From contig NC_016627.1 in NCBI RefSeq assembly GCF_000237085.1, forward strand, positions 2,480,118 to 2,544,117: a stretch of 64,000 nt of DNA, in the 5' to 3' direction. The number at the start of each line of letters is the position of its first letter. The first letter of the stretch is position 1. The stretch comes from Acetivibrio clariflavus DSM 19732 (lineage in GTDB: Bacteria > Bacillota > Clostridia > Acetivibrionales > Acetivibrionaceae). The position numbers and the translations under genes were made by a program. Positions 1 to 9,203 of this stretch are shown in pieces. The notes under the pieces were generated by a model, which had not been told where the DNA came from, did not search any database, and was given only the letters and a program-made list of their open reading frames with translations.

Positions 1-284
1 AGAAGATGATGAGACTTATCGGTATATAAAATCAGTACTTTTTCAGGTTTTAATACTGCAATGGATAATACCAACGGTTCATATGACGTCCCAAGGGTAA
101 GCACCATTGCATCGCAATTTCCAGTAACCTTTTTAGCATTTTCCTGAATGAAATACTCAATAATAAGCGGCATTAATTCCTTTTTGTAATACTGTTCTGC
201 AAGTATTCTTCGTTCATTGTTGCTTCTGTCCATTGCATACCACATATCTCTCTTTTCTTTCATTTTTATATAAATATCATTCAT
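1..284 (-). CDS. CARF-domain protein, 3' end outside window
   Basis: This is the 5' part of a gene that runs off the left edge; 94 codons are visible and open throughout. The ATG at 284-282 follows a purine-rich AGGAAG site about 6 bases upstream. Residues about 59-86 read as a beta-strand ending in LTLGTSYEPLVLS and then LKPEKVLILYT. This is the nucleotide-binding signature of CARF (Rossmann-like) domains, which sense cyclic oligoadenylate in type III CRISPR systems. It starts 52 bases after the stop of the neighbouring CARF-HEPN gene, in the same direction, so it is probably the last or next-to-last member of the cas operon. The effector domain (nuclease, HEPN or other) would lie beyond the window. 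The fold call rests on pattern recognition only; the effector type is unknown. Confidence 0.6.
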   Translation of the reverse strand, partial: MNDIYIKMKEKRDMWYAMDRSNNERRILAEQYYKKELMPLIIEYFIQENAKKVTGNCDAMVLTLGTSYEPLVLSIAVLKPEKVLILYTDKSHHL

Positions 285-335
285 AAAATCTTCCTTTCCA
301 TATTATATAAACAAATAAGAACTCAACTCAAATTA

Positions 336-1583
336 TTAAGATATGTAATATTTTTCAAATCTCTCAATAAACGAATCAAGTTTGCATGCAAATTTATCTT
401 TAGAAGGGTTAACCATTCTAAATTGCGCATGATCAAGATCATTTCTAAATTCAATTAACTCTCCAAACAACTCAATTGTATCATCAGAAATGAAATTTCC
501 CCTGTTTTCCAGTATAGTTTTTATATCTCCAACGATCTCAATTTGAAGTTTCTTTATGTTTTTAGCGTATAATTTACCAATTAATTCTTCTGCAATTAAT
601 CTATCGGGATCTTCCTTTTCCCAATCAAGACCTGTATTTATACAAACATAATTGATTATATTTTCTCTTAAAAATGTATAGGCTTGTTGATATTGACCAA
701 ATTTTTTACATAGTTTAACACATTCTAATATATTTTCTATCAGATTTTCATTTTGAAAGAAAGCTACCTGATTCTCAACTTGTTCCAGTATATGAAAAAA
801 CGGTTGTATAGTAATATGCTTTTCTGTATTTAACGCTTTAATTTCACACAAAACTTGATACAACTTTCTACCGTCTTCTAAAACTGATTTTCCTCTCACA
901 AGTTTCAAATCTGTATAAAATTCTTTTATAAGTTTTGAACATTTTTTTACAAGTTTAATTAACTCATCTGTTCCTTTTGCTTCCCTTAATAAAGGACCTA
1001 AAGTTTTTTCAACAGTGGAACAGAACATCTCACATTCACCCGTCATAAGCAATTGTTCAACTCCCGAACTCCATTCTCCAATCTGATCAAACAATGTCAA
1101 ATCATATATATGTGCTCTATCATTTTCTTTAGCTTCATACGCGCCATAAAATATTCCTTTAATAATACAGTTTTTTGCAACCTTTGCATAATTTAAAACA
1201 GACATAAATATTATTGGTATATTTCTAAGAGAGTGCGTCACATCAACATATATTTCATCATTTATATCAATCTCGTTATATACATTTAAAAAAATTTTCC
1301 ACACATCATTATTTGCTTTCCCATCAGGTATATCAACTGCTTTGCAATTAATGTTTAATTTTTCCAATTTACTTTTAAGGCCAATATTACTTTCAGGTTC
1401 CCAATGCTTCTTTCGTGCTTCTTCTGTCACAAATACTGTAACATTTAAATCTTGTTCATCCAATAATTTAGTAATAGCTTCTTGTATATACTCTGTTTTA
1501 TATCCTTCGTTTTTATTTTGAAAATAATACTCTACACTTTTATAATCTCCAATTCCCAAAAACGCAAAAAGTTTTTTAGCCAT
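336..1583 (-). CDS. TM1812/Csx1-like CARF-HEPN CRISPR ancillary RNase
   Basis: This is a 415-residue protein of the CRISPR-associated DxTHG/TM1812 group. The N-terminal Rossmann-like CARF domain (about 1-180) begins MAKKLFAFLGIGDYKS and carries DVTHSLRNIP at 114-123, the family's hallmark loop. The C-terminal half is helical and ends with RNDLDH at 380-385, a fit to the R-x4-H catalytic motif of HEPN ribonucleases. Known relatives are non-specific RNases switched on by cyclic oligoadenylate made by Cas10. I start it at the ATG at 1583 because an AGGGGG ribosome site lies about 8 bases upstream; a longer frame to 1649 would overlap the previous gene and has no good site. It lies directly downstream of the type III-D-like module, which supports an accessory-effector role in the cytoplasm. 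Confidence 0.8.
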   Translation of the reverse strand: MAKKLFAFLGIGDYKSVEYYFQNKNEGYKTEYIQEAITKLLDEQDLNVTVFVTEEARKKHWEPESNIGLKSKLEKLNINCKAVDIPDGKANNDVWKIFLNVYNEIDINDEIYVDVTHSLRNIPIIFMSVLNYAKVAKNCIIKGIFYGAYEAKENDRAHIYDLTLFDQIGEWSSGVEQLLMTGECEMFCSTVEKTLGPLLREAKGTDELIKLVKKCSKLIKEFYTDLKLVRGKSVLEDGRKLYQVLCEIKALNTEKHITIQPFFHILEQVENQVAFFQNENLIENILECVKLCKKFGQYQQAYTFLRENIINYVCINTGLDWEKEDPDRLIAEELIGKLYAKNIKKLQIEIVGDIKTILENRGNFISDDTIELFGELIEFRNDLDHAQFRMVNPSKDKFACKLDSFIERFEKYYIS

Positions 1584-1632
1584 TATTCTATCCCCCTTGA
1601 CCTCTAAACTTTTTCCTCTTTCCAAAATTGAC

Positions 1633-3708
1633 TTATTCATCATTTTCAAATTTATAATTTTTAAGTATATTAAAAGCTTCAGTATTTAGATTTAATGATT
1701 TTGTATTATTGTAATAACCTTTTTTATTATGCTGTTTATTTGATTCATTATGGTTCTTCCGCTTGTCACGTTTTACCTCATGATTACCATTTTTCTGCGT
1801 TATTCCTTTCATTTTTGTAGATATTACATTTCCCGTTTCACGGACAGCATCTTCCAATGTAGGCAACTCAGCCCTCTTTGCGAACTCTCCTACCTTCATA
1901 TATCTAGTCTCTGAATTTTTCAAAACCTTTTTACTAAGTTCAAACTCCCTGTAACTTATAATTTCTTTTACATTGCTCACCTTTATTCTGTAATGTTCGA
2001 TTATGTATTTCTTGAAAGTTTCCACATACTTGTCTGTCTTTTCTTCCTTGAGATAATTAGCATTAAAAGAAGTGTACTTTTCTTTTATATCTTCTATAAA
2101 AAGTCCCAAAATCCGTATCCTGCATTTACCGAATCCATAAGGCTTTCCTTTACCCATGTTAAAGTATCCTTCAGTGTCTCCTTGTTTTAATGAGTATATC
2201 AAAAGTCCCAATTCCTCATCTGTCAAATTTTCAAATTTAACTTTTCCTATAAATTTAGTATTTTCTGCATAGCACTTCATCCTTGTAACAAGTCTTTCTT
2301 TCTTTTCCTGTTCTTCCATTCCTTGAATATCAAGACTTTCTTTCATCCAGTAAAACTTCCGTCCTCTTATTTCGTACCCTTCTGTGCTATACGATTCCAA
2401 AGTGTCTTTTCTTTGTTTTAAATAACCTTTATACCATGACGGTTTTGGCTCCGCCAACATCATTTCATACTCTTTTGTTATTTCAGGATTTGGACTTTCA
2501 CAAACAGCATCCAAAAACGAAAGCTTCGTTCTAAAATCTTTCCATCCAAACATCGCATCAATGAAATCTGTTCCGGTATAATTTTTGTGAGCCTCCGGTA
2601 TTCCGTCATATATATCTCCTTCGGCTGGAATCCTCAGATACGGAGTAAAACCAAAAATAAGCCTGTCACCTTCTTTTACAAAGAAAACCGGTTTTACTTC
2701 TCCTTCTTTGGGAAGTTCATAATATTCTTTATAAATCTCTTTGCTTGCAGCATTGCGCTCTTGCGTGTACTTCAAATCATCTGTGTAAAGTTCTGCCAAT
2801 TTTTTTGATACAACTATTTCAGCACTGTTTTTATCTTCCTCAAATATTAAATAGTGGTGCCTCTTGCTATTTATATAATTTGAATTGGCAAGCATACCTT
2901 TGAACTTTCCGTTAATATCAATTTTAGGTTTTCCCTCCGCAACATTATATCTTACTTCTATAAAGTATGGTCTGTACTGACTGTTACGGTTTTCTCTTAA
3001 AGTCGAATCACTTTTGTAATCTTCTTTTTTGAGATTGTCATTGTATAAATAATATACCCCTTGAACGTTTAAATTTCTTAGTTCCCACTCATGTATTGGC
3101 ATATACGATTTCATTCTGCTTTCATCGTCCACATTTTTGTTTCCTATCTTAACTGCAGGAGTAATAACATATTCCTCTCCCCTTTTACGTATGTAACCGG
3201 CCTGAACTTTTTGAAGAACAGTGTACCTGAAACTTCCCCTTTGACCCGGCTTCATTCCCAAAGTATCAGAATACCACTTTCTAATATTTGCATCTTTGGA
3301 TGCAAAAGTTCTGTAAAAAAATCTTTTGTTCTCAATATCTTTCTTTCTTTTTGGCTCATTTATCACTGACGCAAAAGAAAATATGGAAGCATTGTACCTT
3401 GCGAGACCGCGAATTGTATTTCCCGGAATAACATATTGCCCAAGAGGATTTTTAAAGAGTTCTTCTTCTCTTGAATTATCTTCCTCACTATCTTCTTTCT
3501 CTTTACCAAATTCTTTTTTGCCTGCAGAAATATGAAGAGGTGTTATTACCTTGATTTCATACTGAATACATCCTGTCTTCAATCCATCATGATACCTTTC
3601 ATGCATTAATAGTTCTTCTTCTCTACATTTATCCAAAATGAAGTCTTCCAATTCAATAAAGTTATATGGCGCTTTCGATTTATACACAACATTTTCATTA
3701 TTGCCCAT
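1633..3708 (-). CDS. TIGR03986-type RAMP (Cas7-like with large insertion)
   Basis: This 691-residue RAMP-superfamily protein should be a backbone subunit of the type III effector complex. Near the N-terminus (about 48-110) IQYEIKVITPLHISAGK is followed by YVIPGNTIRGLARYN, the Cas7/RAMP strand and glycine loop. A long central insertion with FRYTVLQKVQAGYIRKRGEE matches the TIGR03986 pattern. Near 520 GYFNMGKGKPYGFGKCRI is a second glycine-rich RAMP loop. The C-terminal 60 residues are lysine/asparagine-rich and probably disordered. It resembles the 'Cas7-insertion' subunit described for the III-D variant complex. The ATG at 3708 has a GGGAGG site and follows the csx19-like stop by 14 bases, so translation is probably coupled. 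RAMP membership is clear; the exact subunit assignment is inferred. Confidence 0.78.
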   Translation of the reverse strand: MGNNENVVYKSKAPYNFIELEDFILDKCREEELLMHERYHDGLKTGCIQYEIKVITPLHISAGKKEFGKEKEDSEEDNSREEELFKNPLGQYVIPGNTIRGLARYNASIFSFASVINEPKRKKDIENKRFFYRTFASKDANIRKWYSDTLGMKPGQRGSFRYTVLQKVQAGYIRKRGEEYVITPAVKIGNKNVDDESRMKSYMPIHEWELRNLNVQGVYYLYNDNLKKEDYKSDSTLRENRNSQYRPYFIEVRYNVAEGKPKIDINGKFKGMLANSNYINSKRHHYLIFEEDKNSAEIVVSKKLAELYTDDLKYTQERNAASKEIYKEYYELPKEGEVKPVFFVKEGDRLIFGFTPYLRIPAEGDIYDGIPEAHKNYTGTDFIDAMFGWKDFRTKLSFLDAVCESPNPEITKEYEMMLAEPKPSWYKGYLKQRKDTLESYSTEGYEIRGRKFYWMKESLDIQGMEEQEKKERLVTRMKCYAENTKFIGKVKFENLTDEELGLLIYSLKQGDTEGYFNMGKGKPYGFGKCRIRILGLFIEDIKEKYTSFNANYLKEEKTDKYVETFKKYIIEHYRIKVSNVKEIISYREFELSKKVLKNSETRYMKVGEFAKRAELPTLEDAVRETGNVISTKMKGITQKNGNHEVKRDKRKNHNESNKQHNKKGYYNNTKSLNLNTEAFNILKNYKFENDE

Positions 3709-3722
3709 AACTCATTCCTCCC

Positions 3723-4088
3723 TTATATGAACTTTACCGGCAACGTTCTTGATATATAAGCCTGTCCATCCTCATCATATTCAATGTATTTTTTTACAGC
3801 CAAAACTTTAAGAGGTTCTTTTAAAATCCGATCTTCTAAAATCTGTTCTTCCAAAATAAACTCTTTATCCTCCGGTTCTTCTATATAAAGCATCCCTTTT
3901 ACTCCGTCTTCCCTGTATATGTGCAAACACTTACCTTCTCCAAAGAAAAAAGCTTCATTAACATTATCTGTATCCAGTTCTATTTGGCCCTTGCCAAATT
4001 TCAAATTATCAAAGTAGTATATAATGTAATTGTTAAAATCTTTTATCAAAGAAGCTATATCTCCGCTTTGAATTTTTTCAATTTTCAT
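3723..4088 (-). CDS. Csx19-like small type III-D protein
   Basis: This 121-residue acidic protein is sandwiched between two RAMP genes. It has no catalytic motif that I can see. It reads as a beta-rich small protein (FFFGEGKCLHIYREDGVKG near 48-66, then an acidic stretch EEPEDKEFILEEQ). Size, position between the double-Cas7 and TIGR03986 genes, and the FGEGKCLHIYR strand fit the Csx19 (TIGR03984) group, which is found only in type III-D loci and sits in the effector complex. The start is the ATG at 4088, seven bases after the previous stop, with a GGGGTGAT site that overlaps the end of the upstream gene. The family call is tentative because the protein is short and weakly conserved. Confidence 0.5.
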   Translation of the reverse strand: MKIEKIQSGDIASLIKDFNNYIIYYFDNLKFGKGQIELDTDNVNEAFFFGEGKCLHIYREDGVKGMLYIEEPEDKEFILEEQILEDRILKEPLKVLAVKKYIEYDEDGQAYISRTLPVKFI

Positions 4089-4094
4089 TTGTCA

Positions 4095-5426
4095 TCACCC
4101 CACGTTCATCAAACTCGATATGTAGGAATCAAATATTTTCAATATCTCTCCATCCGGTGACTTAAAATCAAAAACCAATTTTTCACCATCATACAATTCC
4201 AAAGCATCTGCCTTGATATATCCTCTCCCTACAGCATAACCGCTTCCGATACTCAGATCTTCTTTGCACAAATCCCTTAGCACCAAAAGCAAAAGCCCTA
4301 TCTCTTTTTTGTAATCATTTAACCCTGATGTGTTAAAGGTACACTCTATCTCAACATCTCCCATTACAACCTCATCATTCATCAATGCTCTTTGCATGAC
4401 TCCTCCTGTAAAATAGTCAATCTTTATCTTGTTGTATATACCTTTGTTGGGATTTTTAACTACCGCATCAAAGCAACTTAGTCTTGAAATATGTCCATCA
4501 TCATCCTTTTTTGATTCTATACCAAATATATTTGTTAAAATTTCCTCACCAATGCAGGGAAAGGTTTTATGCAGTCTCTCCGCGCGTGACCTTATAACAC
4601 CCTTAATTGAACTTCCGGGAATAATATAGTTGCCTCTGCTGTCTTTTATGTTAATGCCGTCCGGCTGGTTTGATAAACGAACTGTTTCGTCTTTCACCAA
4701 TAGAGGGGTAACAGTTTTTCCTTTTATTTTAAAACGAACTTTTGAAGTCTCTCGCTCCCTGCCTAATATATCTTGAGTTATTTCAGTGCTGTTGTTTTTT
4801 CTCAACATATACTTAAACAAGTCATTAATATTTGTAAAGTCAAATACACTTTTTGAAATTGAGTCCACTTTAAATCTCCCATAGCCTATCATTTTGTTAC
4901 TTCCCAATGAAATATCCCCTATTGAGAAAGCTTTTAGCAAATCTTCGAATTTTCTTTGCTTTTCTTCAAATTTTCCAGCATCATCTTCATAATTGTTCAG
5001 CTCAAAAACAAACTCAAAAGTTAATCCTTCATTTAAAAAACGTCTTTTAAATTTCTTACCGGATTTTTTAACATCATCTGAAACTTCAACTGTCATTCTT
5101 TTAGGATCCATCTTTATTCCCGGTCTTGACGAAATCATCGCTTTCACATAATCATTAACAAGATAACCGTCATAAAAAACAATCTGACTCATTCCTGTTT
5201 TTTGGCCGCCGAACAATTCATTAAAATTCTCATTGGAATTCTTATCAATGTAATTTTCATAATAGTTTCGAAAAGCACCTGCAACAGATGAACCGGGTAT
5301 ATAAACTTTACCTGTCAGTTGATCTATTTTCAGATTATCTTCGTCATCTCTAATTGCCAAAGGTGAAATCGTTGTTGCTTTAACATTGTATCTTATTGTT
5401 TTAAACAATCTGTTTTTATAAATCAT
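4095..5426 (-). CDS. Double Cas7 (Csm3-like) fusion, type III-D
   Basis: This 443-residue protein consists of two Cas7/Csm3-type RAMP domains in one chain. Domain 1 (about 1-195) has TTISPLAIRDDEDN, VYIPGSSVAGAFRNY and a closing SLGSNKMIGYGRFKV. Domain 2 (about 225-430) has VTPLLVKDETVRL, NYIIPGSSIKGVIRSRA and SIGSGYAVGRGYIKA. Each domain has acidic residues in the loop before the PGSS motif, where Csm3 carries the Asp that cuts target RNA, so both units may be active. Such 'Cas7-2x' fusions are typical of the III-D variant. The start overlaps the previous gene's stop by four bases (ATGA type), which indicates translational coupling. Confidence 0.8.
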   Translation of the reverse strand: MIYKNRLFKTIRYNVKATTISPLAIRDDEDNLKIDQLTGKVYIPGSSVAGAFRNYYENYIDKNSNENFNELFGGQKTGMSQIVFYDGYLVNDYVKAMISSRPGIKMDPKRMTVEVSDDVKKSGKKFKRRFLNEGLTFEFVFELNNYEDDAGKFEEKQRKFEDLLKAFSIGDISLGSNKMIGYGRFKVDSISKSVFDFTNINDLFKYMLRKNNSTEITQDILGRERETSKVRFKIKGKTVTPLLVKDETVRLSNQPDGINIKDSRGNYIIPGSSIKGVIRSRAERLHKTFPCIGEEILTNIFGIESKKDDDGHISRLSCFDAVVKNPNKGIYNKIKIDYFTGGVMQRALMNDEVVMGDVEIECTFNTSGLNDYKKEIGLLLLVLRDLCKEDLSIGSGYAVGRGYIKADALELYDGEKLVFDFKSPDGEILKIFDSYISSLMNVG

Positions 5427-7024
5427 GATATCACCTCTTTTTCTTTCAATCTCAGACAGTATTCAAAAAAACTGATAAAGAAGCCCATTTTAAGATTATA
5501 TAGAACTTGAGCTTTTTGACTTTCAACAGGATATTGGCATCTGCCCAATGTAATGCCTTTACTCACAATATTCTCAATTTCACGGAAAACAGAATTGGAT
5601 TTATTCTGTACAAAATCTTCAAGCATTTTTTGAATACTTAGTCTTTCTGAACTGGACTTGTCCAAAGTGTTTGCAACAGTAAAGTCATACAATTTATGCC
5701 ATACGTCCTTTCCCTTTTTCTTTCTTATGTGTTCAAGATATTCATTCAAATATTTTCTAAAGTCATGTTCCGTCTGGTAGAACCCATTTTGGAAAATATT
5801 CAGAAGCTTTCCTATTTGACTTTGAAGACTTTCTTGAGGTCTCTTTACATCTTTTAGCAGTCCTATTACCATTTTTTCAATTTGAAGTCTTGACCGGCTC
5901 TTAAAAATATTACATAAAATCATATTTGCAACATGTTTGTCCTCATCTGTAAGTTCAATATCTGATTTTTCAACAATATCTTTTTCCCTATATCTTGAAA
6001 CGACCATATCATCTTGAATTTTGCCCAATACGGCAATTTGGCCATATCCGTCCTCTCTTCTTAGTCCAACACCTTCAGATGCCAATTTTTTTATTCTATC
6101 CGGGTTAATCTTTCCTTCCACTTTGTACTTTATTACACTCCCCTTCAATACGGCGGTGTAGCAAACTGTATTTGTTCTGTACAAAGTATTGTAAGATGCC
6201 GCAACTCCAAGACTTGAATAAGACTCTATATATTCACATTTACCTTCAATTCCAAGCATTTCTTTTAATTCATTTTCCGGTATGTATGTATTAACTTTAC
6301 CGTTGTAATAAAGTATTGCATCAGATAAAAAGTAAATATATAAATCCTCTTTAATATCCAAATCCGATTCATATAAACAAACAGTAGAAACTTCTTTTAT
6401 ACTAATTACTCTGCACTTTCCATAGCCACTTCCCCTTGAACCGCCGAAATAAATATAATCTTTACTCAATATTTTTACTATGTCATCATAATACTTCTCA
6501 GGAACTCGAATATAGGCTCTAAAGCATTCACCTTTTCTTATTGCCTCATATCTGAACATTTTTAATTTACTATTGTCATTTAACGTATCTTTTTTATTGA
6601 TATGAAGATTTTCGATCTTTCCCGGATTATATCCCAGCAGGAGCTTTTCATTTTTCGCATCTTTAACCACAAATTCATAATTGTTTAAAGGAATGCTGTT
6701 TTCTATTTTTCTGTTAAATGAGTGTACCACATGGACATTATCTTTATTTGAACGTATCTCCTGTTTGTCACCCATATACCCCTGCATCATTGGTATTGCA
6801 GGATTCCCATCCAGCAAAGGATAAGCATTATAAAATATTGAAATGCCGTTCAATATCTCTTTTGGAATAAAGCATTTTTCTTCAACCAAGCCCCAAGCAA
6901 CAGCTCCTTTTACTACAGAACCCGGAATATATGAATAACTGTACTCATTATTTGAATCCCGTTCAAATTTGCCAAGTTTCAAAGGCTCCAGTGCCTGAAT
7001 GTCAAACTGAATAGATTTATGCAT
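5423..7024 (-). CDS. csx10: Csx10-like Cas5 subunit with helical C-terminal extension
   Basis: This 533-residue RAMP matches the Csx10 pattern: IQFDIQALEPLKLGKF, then YSYIPGSVVKGAVAWGLVE near 30-48, a P-rich stretch PLLDGNPAIPMMQGYMGD, and FGGSRGSGYGKCRVI near 195-210. Csx10 is the Cas5-group subunit that holds the crRNA 5' handle in type III-D complexes. After about residue 370 the sequence becomes almost wholly helical (LQIEKMVIGLLKDVKRP, SQIGKLLNIFQNGFY and on to the end). That length and character suit a fused small-subunit (Cas11) domain, although Csx10 proteins normally end with some helix. It overlaps the upstream Cas7 gene by eight bases and the downstream gene by four. The RAMP call is firm; the Cas11 fusion is inference. 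Confidence 0.75.
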   Translation of the reverse strand: MHKSIQFDIQALEPLKLGKFERDSNNEYSYSYIPGSVVKGAVAWGLVEEKCFIPKEILNGISIFYNAYPLLDGNPAIPMMQGYMGDKQEIRSNKDNVHVVHSFNRKIENSIPLNNYEFVVKDAKNEKLLLGYNPGKIENLHINKKDTLNDNSKLKMFRYEAIRKGECFRAYIRVPEKYYDDIVKILSKDYIYFGGSRGSGYGKCRVISIKEVSTVCLYESDLDIKEDLYIYFLSDAILYYNGKVNTYIPENELKEMLGIEGKCEYIESYSSLGVAASYNTLYRTNTVCYTAVLKGSVIKYKVEGKINPDRIKKLASEGVGLRREDGYGQIAVLGKIQDDMVVSRYREKDIVEKSDIELTDEDKHVANMILCNIFKSRSRLQIEKMVIGLLKDVKRPQESLQSQIGKLLNIFQNGFYQTEHDFRKYLNEYLEHIRKKKGKDVWHKLYDFTVANTLDKSSSERLSIQKMLEDFVQNKSNSVFREIENIVSKGITLGRCQYPVESQKAQVLYNLKMGFFISFFEYCLRLKEKEVIS

Positions 7025-7691
7025 TTAGCTTCACCTTCTTTTCTAAAAATCTTATATATTCATGTGTTACTTCTTTTTCTTCCAGCCAAAGTGAAACCCT
7101 GACTTCTCCTTTTCCCTTCGTTTCATTGGAGCCCAAATGACGGAGCATAGAACAAGCCGAAGCCAAAAGAATTTTATCCTCATTATCCAGTTTCTTAGGT
7201 GAATAAACAGTCGAATAAAGTACAATTCCCCTGTTTATCACTCTATAATTTCTTAATGAATTTTTCTTTGCAACACCTGAAACGTAATTAATAGATGTCT
7301 GAGTTTCTATATGCGTTAGTGCTTCTAAAATTTCCTCCGGCTTGATATCTGAGTCTTTCATATAACACTTGAAATAATCTTTGATATTTTTCGAAAATTC
7401 GCAGTCGGAAAATTTTAGTTTGCTATGACTGTATTTCTCAGCCACACCAAAAAGCTCTTCTTTTTTCTTTTGTAATATCTCTGCAATTTCTCTGCATTCA
7501 TCTATTTCCATTAATATATTTACAAATACCGATGCCATTTCTCCCAGTTTTCCTTTTAAAGTTTTTCCGTTGATATATAAAAATCCATATTCATCATGCA
7601 AAACATCAGCATCAACAAACCCTGGAACTGAATTACCGCTTCCAAAAACAGCGTCCGTCAATAATTCAATTTTCAATGTATATTCTTCCAT
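7017..7691 (-). CDS. Cas7/Csm3-like RAMP, type III-D
   Basis: This 224-residue single-domain Cas7-type protein has LKIELLTDAVFGSGNSVPG at 6-24, then DADVLHDEYGFLYINGKTLKG, where the Asp residues before the GKTLKG loop occupy the place of the Csm3 catalytic Asp. GSNETKGKGEVRVSL near 188-202 is the closing glycine-rich loop. In Csm3 family members this subunit forms the crRNA-binding filament and cleaves bound target RNA every six nucleotides. It starts two bases after the Cas10 stop and overlaps the csx10 start. In the described III-D variant this domain is fused to Cas5-Cas11; here it is separate. Confidence 0.75.
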   Translation of the reverse strand: MEEYTLKIELLTDAVFGSGNSVPGFVDADVLHDEYGFLYINGKTLKGKLGEMASVFVNILMEIDECREIAEILQKKKEELFGVAEKYSHSKLKFSDCEFSKNIKDYFKCYMKDSDIKPEEILEALTHIETQTSINYVSGVAKKNSLRNYRVINRGIVLYSTVYSPKKLDNEDKILLASACSMLRHLGSNETKGKGEVRVSLWLEEKEVTHEYIRFLEKKVKLNA

Positions 7692-7693
7692 AC

Positions 7694-9157
7694 TTACACC
7701 TCCTCATCACAAAACGGTATAAAATAATCCAATGCTTCTATTGCATCAAACAAAACACATTTTCCGTTTAGGAATCCGCTTTTTGCATTAAGCCGGTGTG
7801 CACCAAGTACATTATAAATCTGATTAATTTCTATATAGGTATCTAAATAAGCCTCTCCTTTTTTCATTTCTTTTAACATTCCTTTTATTTTTCCCCCGGG
7901 TAATTTTCTCGTTCTTATTACCTCTATATCCTTCCTGAAAAGAGAATAATGATTTGGTGAATCTGATTCTTTAGAAACCACCAACGGTCTCATGGAAAGG
8001 TCTTTACCGTCAAGTGTCTTATAAACTGTGTTTCTAATCTCACCCAAATTGTTATTGTATTCTCCTTGAACTATATGCCAGTCGATCCTCGATTCAATTT
8101 TGCCTTCTTCAATACTTGATTTTGCATTTTTACAAAGTTCTTCGGATAATTCGTATGTTTTAAAAAACGGATATTTTTCTTTCACAATTGCAATACCGGC
8201 GCAGGCCGTTATCTTTTCTCCCATAACTTTATACTTTTCCAACTCTTGCAAGAAAATATAAGCACATTCCAAAGCAATCCTCGCATCAGTGATATAACAA
8301 ACATCGTCGCCTGCCAGCACAACTTTTCGAATCGGTATAACCGAACTTTTAAGTTCCATTCTTTCTTTTTCCAAGTTTTTACGATTTTTTTCTACTGTCT
8401 CAACCATTTTGTTAAAAGCTGTTTTGAAAGCCTTGTCAATATCTGTTGAAAACTGATTCAATGCATTTATGTATTGTTCATTTATTTCCTTTATATTTTC
8501 AGAATTATACTTGCTTCTAAAACTTTCTCTCAAGTTGCTTATCCGCTTTCCCATCCTGTTTCCGTCAATATGTGTAATGGCTATATAGCTTTTTTCATTT
8601 TTACTTACACCCAAATCCTTAATATCTAAAGCAAATTGACTGTTACTTTTTCCCCTTTGGTTAAACATATCAATTTTTGATTTTGCCTCACTGGAATAGT
8701 AGTTTCCGCTTAATTCTTCTTTATAAATGGCAGGTAGTCTTGTAGAACTGCATTTTTTCGATACTCCAAAGTCAATAATACAAGAATACGTATCTCTTTT
8801 TGCCTTTTTTCTTTCCAATCTCTCAAACAATTCTCTGGTTTTATCGATAATGATATCTTTTTCAGGATCATATTCCAAACTTGCAATAAAAAATTCTAAC
8901 GAAGGATATTCTTTTATAATTCGTCTGGAATAGGCTTTTGAAAAGTTAATACAATCATCATTGTTTTCAAAATAATAAATACTGCTACCTCCTCCAGAAC
9001 TGATATGATTGCCGTTATAATCATCACAGAGTTCCTGTGGAAGTTCTTTAGTCACAAATTCAATTATCTCTGATGCTCCGATATTTTCTCTTAACCTGTT
9101 AGATTTAAAAATATAACTTTGCTTTTTTGATACTTCCAAAATCGTTAAAAATCCCAT
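7694..9157 (-). CDS. cas10: Cas10-like large subunit lacking HD nuclease domain
   Basis: This 487-residue palm-domain protein is short for Cas10 (usually 700-1000) and begins directly in the first palm domain, with no N-terminal HD motif. HIDGNRMG at 196-203 and VVLAGDDVCYI at 279-289 are the two nucleotidyl-cyclase signatures. The usual GGDD reads AGDD (282-285), with both metal-binding aspartates kept. Family knowledge: Cas10 makes cyclic oligoadenylates from ATP when target RNA is bound, which activates CARF effectors such as those at 1-1583. The missing HD domain predicts no Cas10-borne ssDNase. It lies 46 bases downstream of cas6. Whether the AGDD centre still synthesises signal is open. 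Confidence 0.8.
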   Translation of the reverse strand: MGFLTILEVSKKQSYIFKSNRLRENIGASEIIEFVTKELPQELCDDYNGNHISSGGGSSIYYFENNDDCINFSKAYSRRIIKEYPSLEFFIASLEYDPEKDIIIDKTRELFERLERKKAKRDTYSCIIDFGVSKKCSSTRLPAIYKEELSGNYYSSEAKSKIDMFNQRGKSNSQFALDIKDLGVSKNEKSYIAITHIDGNRMGKRISNLRESFRSKYNSENIKEINEQYINALNQFSTDIDKAFKTAFNKMVETVEKNRKNLEKERMELKSSVIPIRKVVLAGDDVCYITDARIALECAYIFLQELEKYKVMGEKITACAGIAIVKEKYPFFKTYELSEELCKNAKSSIEEGKIESRIDWHIVQGEYNNNLGEIRNTVYKTLDGKDLSMRPLVVSKESDSPNHYSLFRKDIEVIRTRKLPGGKIKGMLKEMKKGEAYLDTYIEINQIYNVLGAHRLNAKSGFLNGKCVLFDAIEALDYFIPFCDEEV

Positions 9158-9203
9158 TATTCCCCCTCCTTATTTAATTGCTTGTTTATTATTTATCAGT
9201 TTT

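Noticed and set aside
1584-1649. Longer N-terminus for the CARF-HEPN gene (start at 1649)
   Set aside because: It would overlap the preceding gene, lacks a ribosome site, and adds residues before the conserved MAKKLFAFLG start.
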